From assembly GCF_000801105.2 (NCBI RefSeq), contig NC_079516.1, forward strand, positions 5,270,001-5,334,000: DNA of 64,000 nt, written 5' to 3'. The position numbers and the translations under genes are program-made. The DNA is from Raphanus sativus. Lineage: Eukaryota; Streptophyta; Magnoliopsida; Brassicales; Brassicaceae. Of the stretch, positions 48,336 to 62,969 are shown in pieces (position 1 is the first letter of the stretch; every line of letters begins with the position of its first letter). The notes under the pieces were generated by a model. It was not told where the DNA came from, did no database searches, and worked only from the letters and a program-made list of their open reading frames with translations.

Positions 48336-48497
48336 TAACTAATTTTTTAACTTTATAAATAAAAGGTAGGTCAATTATGATAATATACTAACTTGTATTT
48401 CAGTATCTATGATTGTTGATTGCTAGAATATTTCAAACGTCTCTCCCAATTGCAAACAAACTACTCGAGATGTCACAATAACGGTAGGATATGTTGC

Positions 48498-48597
48498 NNN
48501 NNNNNNNNNNNNNNNNNNNNNNNNNNNNNNNNNNNNNNNNNNNNNNNNNNNNNNNNNNNNNNNNNNNNNNNNNNNNNNNNNNNNNNNNNNNNNNNNN
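48498..48597. other. Assembly gap (100 N)
   Basis: Exactly 100 undetermined bases, the customary placeholder for a gap of unknown size. Frames that cross it are artefacts. Confidence 0.99.
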
Positions 48598-49480
48598 GGC
48601 CCATTAAGACTCATCGGTAGTTCCGGGAAATCAGTATGAATGACTTGTTGAACCAGGAATATTATTTATGTTGGGTATTTAATATTTGAGCCAAGTTTTA
48701 TATATGGGCCAACATTTAATATATGAGCCAAGCCTTACATATATGTGCATACATTTGATATCTACCAACATTTGTTTTTTCTTCCCAAATATATTAAAGC
48801 AGGTATTCAAATAATCTTATATTTAACATGCTAAGTAAATTCGTTCTTAATAAAACCTCCTAAGTAAAATTTCGGTAAATCCATGACCAAAAAAGCTCGG
48901 TAAATTATAGAAATCTTCTAAACAATATTTGTGTGCAATTAATTATTCGAAGGTTGCTAAATAGTAGTATTATTATTTTTGATGTATTTTCTCGGGAAAT
49001 CATCTACTAAATGTACTACATGTATAACTTTTTTTTTGTCAACGTACTACATGTATAACTATATTTCACCGTTCCAACTAGAAACGTCTAGAAAATGCCA
49101 AAGCATCCAATGTACCAAACTTTGTTCCGTGGCTTCGAGCTAGCAAAATTAGAATTGAGTTCTTTTTTTTTTCTCATTTCTCTTGCAAGTCATCAAGTTT
49201 CTAAGAAACTTCCTTCCACAATTATATTCTACGAAAACAACTTTTAATAGTGAAAGAAGAATTGACTATGAATGGTTGGTGAAACACTGTACTAACGTGA
49301 GTACGTGGTCTATCTTTCTCATTGATTTACATGTGTTTGCTTTTAACGAAATGAATGAAATTGCTTTTGAGTAAATATGTCTTTTCAAACAAACTTAAGA
49401 ATGTATGTGTGATAAAAAATAATTTTATGATTATAGTGCTGCATGTAGCATACCATCGCTGCTTTTTTAGTTAGGTTTAA
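48598..49480. other. Intergenic
   Basis: No gene seen. Contains one micro-insertion (49013-49059). Confidence 0.4.
49013..49059 (-). mobile_element. Micro poly(A) insertion
   Basis: A perfect 16-bp duplication GTACTACATGTATAAC (49013-49028, 49044-49059) encloses a T run plus GTCAAC: a six-base retroposon remnant with its tail, on the minus strand. Confidence 0.8.
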
Positions 49481-50275
49481 GAGCATCTACAAAATAAACT
49501 ATATAATTCTAACTATAGAGTTTTTTGCTCTATAATAGAAAACTTCAAAACTTCATTTAGAGTTTTAAAATTTAAAATTTGAAGTTTCATTTTTAATTAC
49601 ACATCAAATTTATGATTATTAAGTATTTTCTCATTTATCGTTTTAATTTTTGAACTTCATTTGGTGAAAAAAAATCGTCTTAATTTATTTAAAAATTATA
49701 TCTCATAAATATTTCAGATTTTATAATTAAATTCAAGTTTTATACATAAAATTAAATAAAAATTTAAAATAAGATTTATATTATTTTAAAACTAGAATTA
49801 GATAACAAAAATATTACAAAAGAACTTCATAAAAATTTTCTAAAAGGTACACGAAGACATAATTATTACACATATTACAACATGAATTAGTTTGGTAAAT
49901 TTGCTCCAGAACCTCTAAAATCTCTAAAATATTGTCTAAACAAATTTTGTGTAGTCAAAGATAAAATACTATGGAAATAATTGTATGAAATAATGTAGTA
50001 TTTTTCTTGCATTTTAATATTAAATTATGTATTTGTATTTATAATTTTATATTATAGTGTTAAATTTTATTAATTAATATTAATGTAATATTATATTATA
50101 TGTTCTAGTTATTTTTAAAAAAATTATGGATTTACATTAATTATAACAAATATAAAGACCATAAATTAAATATAAATAATTTTGAAATTAAATTAAAATT
50201 TTGCTTTTGGAGAAGAACTCTTTTAATATAGAATTTTTCAAACTATAAAATAGAAAGTATTTTTTGGAGATGCTC
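49481..50275. mobile_element. Harbinger-like MITE
   Basis: Ends GAGCATCTACAAAATAAACT and (reversed) GAGCATCTCCAAAAAATACT with TAA on both sides (49478-49480, 50276-50278). 795 bp, AT-rich, non-coding. Confidence 0.8.
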
Positions 50276-52222
50276 TAAACCAGAAAATAATATGTGAAAG
50301 TTATTTACTCCAATGGTTTGACACCAAAAACTCAGTAATGTTTATATATCAGGATATGCATATTTTGAATTTTGAACGATTTATTAAAAACTGTCAATTT
50401 AATTTTAAAAGGTTTTAAGAAATCATGGTACAAACAGAAATAAAAATTAATATTATTCGACAAAAAAATTGTTAATTTTACAAACTGCAAAAGGAAAAAA
50501 AAACGTTTCATATGCATCAGTAAGTAAATTTAGTTTAAAATTATAGTGAAAATTACAAAACAACCCATAGTTTTTGTAGGTAATAGTACAAAACAAAATA
50601 ACATGTGAAAGTTTTGAATAAATGTAAGTTTATAGGATTCCGTTGGCCAAATAATAAAAGCAATCAGAAGGTTTCAACTCATCGAGTGCGGTCGGTTAAA
50701 GCGCTTTCTGATTGACCGTTATGAAACGCGCAAAACTAAATCACGCCTTGCCACGTGTCTGTCATTTTCTTGGTGAGACCGACACGTTTTCTCCAACGTG
50801 TCTTTATTCTGTCGGAATGCACTGAGTGATGACATGTCTTTTAATTAACGGTATCGTAGATCTGGCGGCAGTTTTGAACAGTTGAAGAACGTGTTGTCCA
50901 GGCTTGTATTGTAAGTATTTTTTTTTTCTGTAAAAAATTGTATTGTAGTATTTGCTAAGCGTATTGGTTATATATCTACGTTTTTTATCCTCCAATCTAG
51001 GACTAGTTATATATTTTAAGTATTATGATTATATTCAAAAAAAAAGACTTCTTTTTCTTATTTTGTTTTATTTTTATTTTTTAATTTAGAACCTTAAAGT
51101 AAGTAGATATTCAATCACATGCATTGATTGGACAAGACGGTCGGGGAAAAAATAATTCGAAAGTTAAAATAAGATGAAGGGATATGGAGGGAGTGGGACA
51201 GAAAAAGAAATTTGATTGGAAGAGAGCTATCAAAATGAAAGGAGTGCATGAATCAACGAAAGTGAGGTAGTGAACGTCTCCATCTCTTATTTTACGCACT
51301 TTCTTTAATCATAACTTATTTTGTCATCTCTCTATGAGAAAAGTCGAAACAATGTGGAGGTTATGTTCGTTTGTATTTAATAATAAAAAGAGGAAAATGA
51401 CTATATTAAAGTAATTAATCAAGTATCCAATAGAAATTGGAGTTTTGAATCTTCTGAAAAAAAAATTCTGAATTCAAAAAGATATGTTAATATGTATTCA
51501 ACTAACATACCTGTTTCTATGTTTATAGATGATTCGTTTCTCTAGTTTGTTGCCGATAGCTTTTTAACATATACGTGTATATTTCATTAATTTCGTTCAA
51601 ATCTGAGAACACAGATTATTTAGTATATTAGGTTGATTGATGTGATCCATGAGACTAAATCAGATAGCATTCACTTATCTTAATACCTGTTATAAGTGGC
51701 TGAAAGGAGTTGCTCTTTACAAATCAGAGCTACAAAAGGAAGGAAAAAGGAGTTAGGTTTGGATAATTTACAAATCAGTTACACTTCGTCGTCTTCTTCT
51801 TCTTTGTTTCTTATTGTGCCTTCTGATCCATGCAAAGCTAACCACAGATGTATTTGACGGAAGAAACAAACGTAAGACTAAATAAGTAACAAATGAAAGC
51901 CACACAGTAAATAAACCTCTTTACAAAATTGCTATGCTGTTATATTGTCGATATCTTCCCTATCTCCTGTGTGTGCAGCCATTATCATTATAAACACAAG
52001 ATCACAAGATCTTTAAATCCAGATTATTGATATCAACATATCTATTTTCAAAACAGTTTTAGATATTCTGTAATTTAGTTTTTTCTTTTTGAAAAAGGCT
52101 TATATTTTGTAATTTAGTTTCAACAGATTTACTTCAATATTATCCATAATTTAATATATATTTAATTATATTTACTAATTTATTGTAATTTACAATTATA
52201 ATGAAATATAAATAATTTTTGG
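50276..52222. other. Gene-poor flank
   Basis: Contains the ACGT-rich patch at 50745-50805 and a micro-insertion-like T run with GAAAAAGGC between TGTAATTTAGTTT repeats (about 52069-52120). No gene supported. Confidence 0.4.
50745..50805. promoter_or_regulatory. Cluster of ACGT (G-box/ABRE-like) motifs
   Basis: GCCACGTGTC (G-box CACGTG), GACACGTTTT and AACGTGTC fall within about 55 bp in a locally GC-richer island. These are bZIP/bHLH-type cores common in ABA- and stress-responsive plant promoters. The target gene is not visible in the window. Confidence 0.4.
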
Positions 52223-52223
52223 C

Positions 52224-52251
52224 CCGTGCATAGCACGGGAAGAAACACTAG
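52224..52251 (+). mobile_element. Helitron 3' end
   Basis: Perfect hairpin CCCGTGCATAGCACGGG then AAGAAACACTAG and T. 5' end not located. Confidence 0.65.
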
Positions 52252-52340
52252 TTATATATATAATTTGCTAACATTTAACTGAAATTATGATACGGCTAGC
52301 TTGTGTCTTGCCACCGGTTTTTAAGTATAAGCAATGGACA

Positions 52341-52386
52341 AAGAATGCTCACGTTAGTTGCAAAAAAAAAAAAGAATGCTCACGTT
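52341..52386 (+). mobile_element. Micro poly(A) insertion
   Basis: A perfect 15-bp duplication AAGAATGCTCACGTT (52341-52355, 52372-52386) encloses only AGTTGC and a poly(A) run. Confidence 0.82.
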
Positions 52387-52399
52387 GAAAGCTAATACT

Positions 52400-52500
52400 G
52401 GTATGTGTAGGCTAGTAGTTAAACACGTGGGTTGGTATTATTGTGTGTTAATTCGAATTCCGGTGGATGAACATTCTAAGTCGTTTGTATTACAAAAAAA
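52400..52500 (+). mobile_element. SINE-like element
   Basis: A-box-like GGCTAGTAGTTAAACAC (52410) and B-box-like ATTCGAATTCCGG (52451) at tRNA spacing, then a poly(A) run by 52500. Target duplication unclear. Confidence 0.5.
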
Positions 52501-54911
52501 AAACATTTTAAGTTATGTCATTAGTATTAGCTAGACTGGTTCTTGACCAAATGAATATTAGGGCTTTAGACCTAAGCTTCTTGATTAATTTATTATAAGA
52601 ATTGGTAATTTATCTTGATAAAAAATAACATAATTGCAACAAATTAAAAACAAAGTGCTGAAAGCCACATTCGAAAATGGTCATTGTCTACGAGATTTAA
52701 AGAATTTGGCCGTTCGATTAAAAGTTTTTGGAGATATAATATAACAATTTAAGCCAAAATATCTACCACTAAAAGTATGTGTACTCAAATAGAAACAACA
52801 CAAATGTCGTTTGATGTGAATAAAGTAATAAGCATAGTCTAGATATTTATCCGGTTGCTTGAAGCTACGTTTAAAGATGCAGGGAGGCCATTGAAGAAAA
52901 TAAACAATAGAAGTCAGTACAATTAGAACATCTTCAACCTCGATGCATAATTTATTACAAAATTGAATAGAAAATACAGTTATGAATAAACAAAAAAAAT
53001 CATTACTCCAATTATATAATAGGGTTAGAGATGTTCGCTAATCACTTCCAACGGGAAATACTTTCTTAGTATCTAGTATCTACCTAGTAAAAATAAAGGG
53101 AAAACATGAAAAATAGAAAAAAATGAAAGTATCTAATCTGAGACATTTTCAGATACGGTTTAGAAAGTGTGTTCACACATGGCAGTTTCTAATTGATTCA
53201 ATTTATTCTTAGTTATTGAAATTTATTATTTATTTAAGTTTTATTAAAAATAGTTTTTAGTTAAGTCTAGATATCCATTTAAGATACTTACCCGACGGTG
53301 ATGCTCTCTGAACCCACCCCACCACCACATAAAGGAGGACAAAATATCTTGTTTTGCTGCTATTGAAGAAGAAACATAATTTATGTTTTGTTACATATGG
53401 GTATGGTGCTAATAACCAAATTTATCATTGTAAATGTAATAAAGTAAATAAGTAACATATAGATTTTATGTCGTTTCTGTATCCAACGAAATACAAGTAT
53501 AGAATAGATACATAGCATACTGTGTTAAAAGCGGATTGACTTTTGAACTTTATATCAACACACAGTCTCCAATTATGTCTAAGATTATTTATACGTAGTA
53601 GGCTAAGCTTTATCAACCAAAATATTTTATTAATTTTCTAATTAAAATACAATTAAACGGTATCATGTCAAAAGCAGTCTTTAATTATTCCAAAAGTGTG
53701 ATTAAGTACGCCCAACAACGATCAAAAAGGAAATAAGAAAAGTTTATAAAGATAAGGCTCCTCTGAATACTATATTAGGTCAAACAAAGGGAATGTTACA
53801 TGCTTACTCCATAAGTCACTCTTTGTTAGGCGCGAATAAACTAGCGACACCTAAGTTCTTCCAGAATGAAAGATCTTATTTTTGCCACATCTCTTATAAT
53901 TTTGTACTCGTATTCACAAAAGCTGAATTATTTAAAACCTAATTTATATACTTTTAGTGCAAGGGACAATAGGCGCAGACCAATACAAGGTTAAATAGGA
54001 AAATTAAACCTGCATTGATATGTGGAATGCCCTTTTTGAAAAATGGATACTCATCCCAAAAGAAATATAATTAATCCTTTGATTTTTTTTAAAACTAATT
54101 CCTAAATTCGTAAAAATGAAAAATTCAAGATTCAAACTAATCCTTTAGAACTCGTAGATGACATATGTTCTTACATTTTACAGCGTTCAAAATATAATTC
54201 AAAAAGAGTTAGGAGTGGAACTATATATATCTAAATATTAATTAATGTAGCTATTATTATAAATTGTTTTTAGTGACATCTACTAGTAGTGCACAAAACC
54301 TTTGTGGTACAAAGCAATGCCCTCGTCGCCCAGCATTACCTGGAAGTATTTCTTTTTAAACTAGTTAGGTTTGCTTGAGTAAAATAACAATCAGGAACTA
54401 ATTAATAAACCCCACTCCAGAAATTAACTAATCTTTATTCAATATTTCTAAATATTTATATGATGTTTTGTGGCTCTTGGACGTGAACGCGGTTTCGGGT
54501 GCGATAGCTCACCACGCATATCTTTGAACGATAACGATTCGACGGTGAGACTAATTTTTAATTATAGATTATTTAGTGATTTATAATACTGATCAAAACC
54601 GATATATGTATAAACTATTATTCAAACTAGCCAATCATATTAAACCAAAAAAATTAGCCAATCAGACTAATGATATTCAGTAAGCATACTACCGATCGTT
54701 TGCCGACACTAGGAATTTGGTTTCAGAAACAAAGGAAAAAATTATGTGTTTTGTGTTTCACGTGCTTGTGGTCGTTTAGTTCGTTGGCCGTATTTAATAA
54801 TTTCCAGCATCAGAAAAAATATTAATTATCTACATGAGACTCTATCTATATTCCTAACTTGTCTAATTTGCAAAGTAAAAAAAATGTTTGTTTACTTATT
54901 TATATCTTTTA
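52501..54911. other. Gene-poor flank
   Basis: No gene supported. A possible small MITE lies at about 52928-53038 (GAACATCTTCAACC and reversed GAACATCTCTAACC), without matching flanks. Confidence 0.4.
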
Positions 54912-54945
54912 CTAGTATTATCTCCCGTGCATACGCACGGACATT
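54912..54945 (-). mobile_element. Helitron 3' end, minus orientation
   Basis: On the minus strand, hairpin CCGTGCGTATGCACGG is followed by GAGATAATACTAG, ending at 54912. The 5' end, to the right, was not located. Confidence 0.6.
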
Positions 54946-57609
54946 ATTTTCTATTTTTATTATATTAACATATATTACAAATTTACAGTGAATATAAATG
55001 TTTTTAAATATTTTTTGAGAGTTATTGGTAGACTTTGAATCTTTGTTGAGATATTTATAATGTATAACCGCCTAATATGGTTCCAAAATGCATGTAAAAA
55101 TATTGATCACTTAATCCAAAATCATTAAATATGAAAGGGAAAATATATATTTAGCACAAACACAATTAAAATGTTAAACTTTTAAATTTTGTAGATAATT
55201 AACGTTTTTCGCTTTTCTTATATAAATTTCTATTTTCTATCTCGTTATTTTTATTTTCAATGTTATATTTATCCTAAAGTTTTTGTTTCTGAGAAAATAT
55301 ACAAAAATGTATGTTGATCCATAAATAGTACCACCATTAAAAAATATGAAGACTAACCTGAAGCTAGATACAGAGGTAGACATGAGTCTCGTTTCTTCTA
55401 CCAGTCGACTTTCTTAATCCCCATTTTCTATCTCTTGTCATCACAACATTTTGTTTTTTATTGAGGTATTTCTTAAGTTGATCTGGGGATTGTAAGTGTG
55501 CTTTCAAAGTGAGCTTCTTACTTCTCTTCTTTGAATTACACAAACACAACAAATAATCATGTGCCAGCAAATTGAAACCTAATTTAGTCCTTTAAAACAG
55601 AACTGGCCTAATTTATTAGATTTACCTTTTACTGCATAGAAGTATGTAGATTTTGCCAATGCCTAAAAGAAAAAATTATAAATAGGTTAGAGAAGAAAAA
55701 GATTCATAAAAAAAGAAACATGAAACAAACGATGATTTGAGTCACAAAGAATCGGAGGGTTGTTAGTCTCACTAACCAGGAAATTATAAATTTTGCAGGA
55801 AGCTTTGCTATAGATTTTCTTTTTGTTTTTTTTCTTGTTCTCTGTTAGAAATTATTGTTGTGCAAATTAAATGTTTTAAAAGATATTTGTAGTCTCGAGA
55901 GTGTTGATACAATCGTCAGAATATTAAAAAAAAGAGTGAAATTTCATCAAACTTTCATAAAAGAAAGAGAATCAGTGGAGCCAATGCAGGTAGAGATGAA
56001 TTAGAATTTTATAGAATGGCTGAGTCAATCATCTATAAGAAAAATTAACTGTTTTGAAGATCGTGGGGGAGATCATGGTGTAGTGTTAGAAATATTGAGG
56101 ATTTTAATTTATATCAAATATTAATAAATATTACTATTCATTGCATCGGCCAAATATTATTCATCTTTGTTTGTACCGGTTTATAGTGTCCATATTTCAC
56201 TTTTTGTATACCAAAATACATCGGTGTCCATTCGTAAAATACTTTGGACAACTTCATTTGACATAAAGACGTATCAGTGCTCATCCGTGAAAGTCTTTTG
56301 ACACTAGCTTTCAGAATCCATCATTCACTTTTTCATTTTAATTTAATGCTCCATTTTTAGGTTGTTCTATCCACAGCATCATTCGTCGGCTCACTTGAAA
56401 TTTCGGTCGTCGTAAATATAATTTTCTTCACCGTCAAAGAATGTAAACTTGTGACTGAAAATAAAAAGCAACTGTTTATTTTTGTCAGTTATAAAATTTT
56501 ATATCATTTCAAATTTTAAAATAAGAATTGGCTAGCACATAAAATAAAGAAACTAAAAGCCACTATATTTAAGATTTAATTGGGGACAACTATGTAAATA
56601 ATCTATAAAATTATTTTGTTAGCTGAAACTGCCCTGTAATGTAATAAAAACATGGAAACTGATCCCGAGTGTTAATAACTTTTTTATTTGCAATTCTTAT
56701 TAGTAGTTACAGAAACTTGATTTGACACCTGCCAAAGTTGTCCTTAAGTCTGGTCCCTTTGTCTTGTGCACTTCTCTTCAAGTAGGTTTTGGTCGAACTT
56801 GCAATGTCGTCATACCCACACATTTGGCTCCAATTATTTACATTAACATATAGAACTTATATATATATATATATATGTATATGAAATTTTTAGAGAGCAT
56901 AAAATATTCTTTGATCCACTTGATTTACAAACTTGCAAAACATAACTATATGACTATATACTTAATTGGTAATGGAGTTTTATTAGATGTTAATGGGTTG
57001 TTTGGTTTGATTGATAGCATTCTTGTTCACAGAAAGACATGTCAAAAATCGCTGTGAGATAACAAGATGGTTGAATGCACAAAAATAATATGGACGGCAG
57101 GCCAAACAAGCTAGATAGTTAATATATATTCATTAAAAATGATATATATACTTAAATTTATGCTTTTTAATCTGTGGGACTATTTGTGAAATAACTAAAA
57201 AAATAAGTTTTTTAGAGAGAGCATAGAGATAAGAAGAGTAAAGAGAAATAAAAACGAGATTTTGATTAGTTTGTGAATTTTTTTTTGGATTATTGGATGC
57301 AATTTTTGTTGATCTATTTAGTTACAAAGTTGCAAAAAAAAAACATGGTAACGGCCAGTTTTACATAGGTAATTAGGGTTCTTTAATTTATTGAAACGCT
57401 TCAAATTTTGTGTTTAGAAAAATTGATTTGTTGAAACTAGACAATCAATTTAAATTCTTTAGTGACAAACTACAATTAAGATAGTAAACTTTGTTTAGCT
57501 TTAGTTTTTTATAAGATATTAGGGATATATTACTTTGATAAATACACGCCTTTTTAATCAACCTATAAATAAATGGGTTTTATAATCCTTTGATAAATTA
57601 CTTCTTAAA
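54946..57609. other. Gene-poor flank
   Basis: AT-rich. No gene, RNA or element pair recognised. Confidence 0.4.
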
Positions 57610-58157
57610 TCTATATATATAAAGTAGACTTTTCTGGCTTCTCAGCCTTCCACATCAGCATTCGACATAGGGGCAAATTTATACACGTGGCATACTCTCT
57701 TCAATCATTAAAATGTTCTCTTCGTTTCGGTAGGCTTCGATTATTAATTATCACACTCAGTGGCCCATTAATTTGTTTTCATACCGACTCATGACTTATT
57801 AAGGGGTTTTCCAATAGATGAAGGAGGAGGTGAATCGCCGTGCCCCTTTAGAACTAACCAAATCCCAGCAACGTTTTTGTATCGTTTGCAGTTTCCGTTT
57901 TTCACCTGCATTACTTCAGTCTTCAATCATTTAAGTGAATTCGTTCGTTTTTATATAAGATGGCGTCTCCTAATCCTTTACTATCCAAATTTCGTCAACA
58001 AAAAACCCAGTTTCTTTTACCAAAAAACACAGTTTATAAATCCTCTCCAAAGTCCAAAGAATTTTTCTTTCTAGCTGACAAGTAAAGCTTGAAGCTTTTA
58101 TATATAGATTATGATTAAGAGGGTATAGTCAAGAACCAAAAGACGAGTGATACAGAG

Positions 58158-58453
58158 GAGGCAGAAAATGATCTGTTACGACCTTTCATACACACAAGGA
58201 GTTGGTACGGGATGGTATCAAGACAGTCAAGTATGATGGGTTCGTCTGAAGATATTAGAGACAGCTCTATCTCTGTTCTTTCATGGGTTCTGATCGGTGT
58301 TCCTGGTCCTATTCAATTTGGTTTCACTGTGCGAAGGAAAGTTTTCAACCTTTTTCTTTTCCGTTTGTAGAAAGTTGTGACTGATTTGTATCTTTTGGGT
58401 CCAGTATGGCTATTCTTCTCCAACACAAGCAGGCTTTGGTGTTGGGATCATTT
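58158..58453 (+). pseudogene. ERD6-like sugar transporter fragment
   Basis: Exon-like 58158-58328 reads [17 protein letters not shown], then [20 protein letters not shown], then [13 protein letters not shown] up to a GT. After an AG at 58404 it resumes YGYSSPTQAGFGVGI. This matches the N-terminal part of ERD6-like vacuolar monosaccharide transporters (SSISV...[17 protein letters not shown]), including the intron position. Membrane helices beyond the first are missing and Cys is replaced by Tyr at the junction. Confidence 0.82.
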
Positions 58454-58465
58454 AGTGGATATTAG

Positions 58466-58903
<438 letters not shown>

Positions 58904-60545
58904 GGGTTTACGACTTTGAGCGCTATATTATGTCGTCGCAGATGATTGTTATTTCCTAGACGCACTTTACATCTTTTTGTTTGCTGCTAAGCTTTGAAAC
59001 TTGTGTTTGCTTAATATATTTCAAGAGTTAAGATGGATCCATGGAAAAATCTCAAAGTAGACTCACTCTGCATATATTGGTTCGAGGGTGTTAATCATCT
59101 ATGCCATTTAATTGGTTTGCAAATCCGATATATATATATTTTAATTATTTCTTAGAAAAAACAATATATATTTACAAGTCTAAGTAATGTTTACTGATTT
59201 TCAAATCTAAATACAGAATCTTAAGTTTTCTTTGAGATTTGTTTCTTTGTATTTTTAATAGAATTTTTTTTATTTAAGTCTATTGGTAAATAAAATCCAT
59301 AAACAATCTCTTATGATGTTATATAAATCACATAACCAATAACAAATAATTTAGCATAAATTTTTAAATCACAAACGAATAATATTTGATCAAGTTTGGA
59401 TTTTCAACGAACGATGAGGCCCACGATAAAGAGGAAATGAAACAATACTACTATTTTAACAACACTAACAAAAGACTCGACCAACTCCACTGTTCCATTG
59501 ATGGCTTATATGACAACGGTACATAGACTTTACAATGGTACATATATATATGGTATATTATGTTCAGAGGCAACTATGATGAAGAAAAACAATATATGGA
59601 TACCCTTGATTGGGAGAATAGTAAATCAAAGCAGATCGTTGCTGGAGAAGAAAGATCTCTTACAACATTTATCTATTGTTATGAAAAGGCATTATGTTTG
59701 CAATATAAAAGTCCTCAAACTTCCAAGAGTTTGCCACATCAATGACATGAACAATCTCTGACTTTCTTTTATTGTATACAGACGAACAAATATAAAAACT
59801 TCGTCTGATGGGAAATAATGTCAAACAACATGTACTGCTATTGCTTCAGTTTTCCCTAGCATTTTCTTAGGTCCCATGCACATAGTATATGAAATCCCAG
59901 CTAAATACAAATGCATAAAACAGTGCTTGATATTTTTTAAAACCACCAAACAAAACAAATTAAAAATCCTTAGGAAATTAATAAATAACAAAAACGTATT
60001 GATAAATTATTTTCACAAACAGAACACCAAGTTCACCTCCAAAACTAAATTAATAAATGTTCCTAAATCCTAATATGGGAAGAGCGTTGTTAATACCAAA
60101 ATAATTTATAGCTCCTACACATTACAAAATATCCTCCATAGTTAAGTAAAATTTCACAATCAATTACACTACCAGACCAAAAATGAACCGTCTTATTAAC
60201 ATACATTTTATACGATTATATAAATCAAAACCTCCATCACAAAATAAACAACTACCTCTTCCGCTATCAAGTTTCAAACAACTCTTTCGAAACATCTAAT
60301 GAAATATCATCTCTACAGTTGTGCAGTCGTTAAGAATCCGACATGTCATGCAATCATTTCTAACAATGGCTGAATCTACTCAATACAACCATGTTTACAA
60401 GAAATTTAACACTGAAATCATTGACCATCTATCCATTTGAAGAAAATAGTCATATCAAATTATACAAATAACCAACAAAATAATTCACAAATTTTGAATA
60501 ATACAAATATCAAACAATCCGCGCGTAGCGCGGACACACCACTAG

Positions 60546-60814
60546 TGTGGTAATATAGATGGGTTTATAAATGAATATAGTACATATATTGAATAAGTAT
60601 GTTTCATGTTATCAATTAAGCCTTAAAAGAAATCCTTACAGATTACGCAGGTTTCTAAATATATTATTTCTCTACAATTATTTTCTCTATGTCATTTCAA
60701 AATCACCTTTCGTTTTGTTATTGGTATGCACAGAACCATTCATCTAATTAAACATATGATAAACACACATGTAAATAAACCCTTTTTCCAAAAAAAACAC
60801 ATACATACACATGT
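60546..60814. other. Intergenic
   Basis: Short AT-rich stretch between a Helitron and a retroposon; no feature. Confidence 0.4.
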
Positions 60815-60831
60815 AAATCTCTATCTAGAGA

Positions 60832-61666
60832 CGACTTTTAAATTAAACCCCAGACTTAAGTCTCTCTCCTCAAAGTTCTCTGACTTCTTTCTAGAAGCGA
60901 ATCGCCGAGAATCTTGTGTTCCGGCCGGCGGGTTTGGCTCTTCTAGCCACCACCGGTCCGGCTAAAAACCCTTTTGTTTTTTTTGTTTTCTTCTTCGGTT
61001 TTCGTCAAGGTTGGAGTGAATCCATCCCGTTTTTCCTCTGCTTCCGGCCATGCATCGGCTCTGTCGGTGGTGGTTCGGCGTCTATGTCTGCGGCTGTACC
61101 GGTTCTTCCTTGGTAGTGGTCGCCAGCTTTCGAATCTCATGGAAGTGTGTGAGCTGTGTTCAAGTTGTGCTTTGTGGAGGAAGGTGGCCGAATTCGGGTG
61201 CGAGATTGGCGGAGGCGCTGAAAGCTCTCTGAAGGTCGGGCCGTTGTGTGTAGACTCCGATTCCTTTTCCTCTGATATTGTCGTCGGAGGTGGAATTCGG
61301 TGGTCGTGATGAGTGTCACGGTGGTTCCGGTGATTGGGTTCGTTCTGATACAGCGGTGACTTCTGCATGAGAAAGGAAGTGGTGATTCGCGACTCCGGCG
61401 AGGTTCCGGGTTTCGGCTCCGGCGGCGGCCTCCGGCTCTACGAGATGACGAAGCTCCCACCTTTGACACGCGTCCCTGTGATTGGTGTAGAGTCAACACG
61501 TGGGTCGTGGGTTGGCGGTGATTTTCTGTGGGCCTCGTTCCTTTATCTCTTTGGGTTTGGTGGTGGGCTTGCGCGGACTTGTGTAATAGTATTAGTTTTT
61601 GTACTTTCTGTTTGGACCGTGTTTCGGGCCCTGTACTGTTTCTTCCTGTTAATGGCAAAAAAAAAA
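60832..61666 (+). mobile_element. Poly(A) retroposon, about 0.8 kb, copy B
   Basis: Perfect 17-bp duplication AAATCTCTATCTAGAGA (60815-60831, 61667-61683), poly(A) tail after TTAATGGC. Shares several blocks with the copy at 25966. GC-rich relative to its surroundings. Open frames on both strands differ between copies. Confidence 0.88.
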
Positions 61667-61683
61667 AAATCTCTATCTAGAGA

Positions 61684-62960
61684 GAGAAGCAATGTATGCG
61701 AATTGTATATCTGAAGGCTGATTGGCCGGTCGGCGCAAGGCTAACAAAAAGACAGGGACTCAGGGTCCTTAGGGCACTTTAGGTGGGTCCCACACGCAGA
61801 AGACTAATGTAGGCCATCCGCGGTTATTTTTTGTGTTAAATCAGAATGGAGGGTCCCATTTCTATCAGGTGTCTTTTAATCTCCATATTGTCCAATAACA
61901 TAGGAATATCCCCCGCCAAAAATATACACACATTTAATATGTATAAAAACTCTTATCCACATAGAATATACCCAGCTTTTAGACAACGGATATCCATAAA
62001 TGTTTATGCATGCATTATTAACATTTTTGTATGTAACACATTTAAATATTAGCTGAAAACTAGATTACCTGAAACATAGTCTAAGTACCTAATGTAAAAA
62101 CATTAGGGGAAAGTTGTACTAAATCTAAAATTTGAAATGATTTGATTTTAATGAATTTTTAGATGATTGTAGAAAAAATAAGAATTTGGTATGATTTTTA
62201 AAAAACAATTCTAGATTTTCATCTAAAATTATGAGATTTGAATTTTTATTTTATAACTAAGAAATTCATTTTAAACACTCTAAAAATACTTAAATCACTC
62301 TAAAATTTCTTACTTAATTTATGTCCAATAACTGTAGATTTTATAGTGTTTTATGAAATGACAAACTTAATAACACCAAATTTTAAAACGTTTTCTAAAA
62401 TATATATTTAAATAACCGTAAATTTATCATATTAATAGAGATCACATTAAACTCTTAATTGAATACACTCTCGAGCAGGTTCCTCCTTCCTTGCATTTAT
62501 CTAGGACAATAGTTTCCTTAAGAACATATTATATATTTACTACACGTGTTAAAAATGACAGCAAAATAATTTGGAGACCAAATTTCCAACTGTAGTCGTA
62601 ATATGTCTGCTATGTGAATACACATAGAGTGTTTGAATATCCTTTTATAGAAAAAAAAAAGAAAAGAAGAAAGAGTACACACAAATGTAATTATAAAACG
62701 TATATCCGTTGATTGCAATGACGTTAATGCTCGAAAACAAATCCTTGTTGGATAGTTTGGTGGTCTGTGTTGGCCTCGTTATCCTACTAGTTGATTAGTT
62801 ACAAGCAAACTCATTAGACGCTATGCGTACGGTAACTCCGGACCTAGCGCCTAACAAAGAAATCGGGGATTACGCGGGAATAAATTAGAGCCTAGTTTTT
62901 AAGTTTTTACATAGATTTTGTATATATATATACATATATATAAACTATTTTAAGAACAAA
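61684..62960. other. Intergenic
   Basis: AT-rich; no gene or element ends recognised. Confidence 0.4.
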
Positions 62961-62969
62961 TAAAATATT

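Noticed and set aside
48420..48620. Open frames crossing the N run
   Set aside because: They exist only because undetermined bases contain no stop codons.
52928..53038. Small Harbinger-like MITE
   Set aside because: The ends are similar (GAACATCT..), but the flanking trinucleotides differ (TTA versus GCT), so insertion could not be supported.
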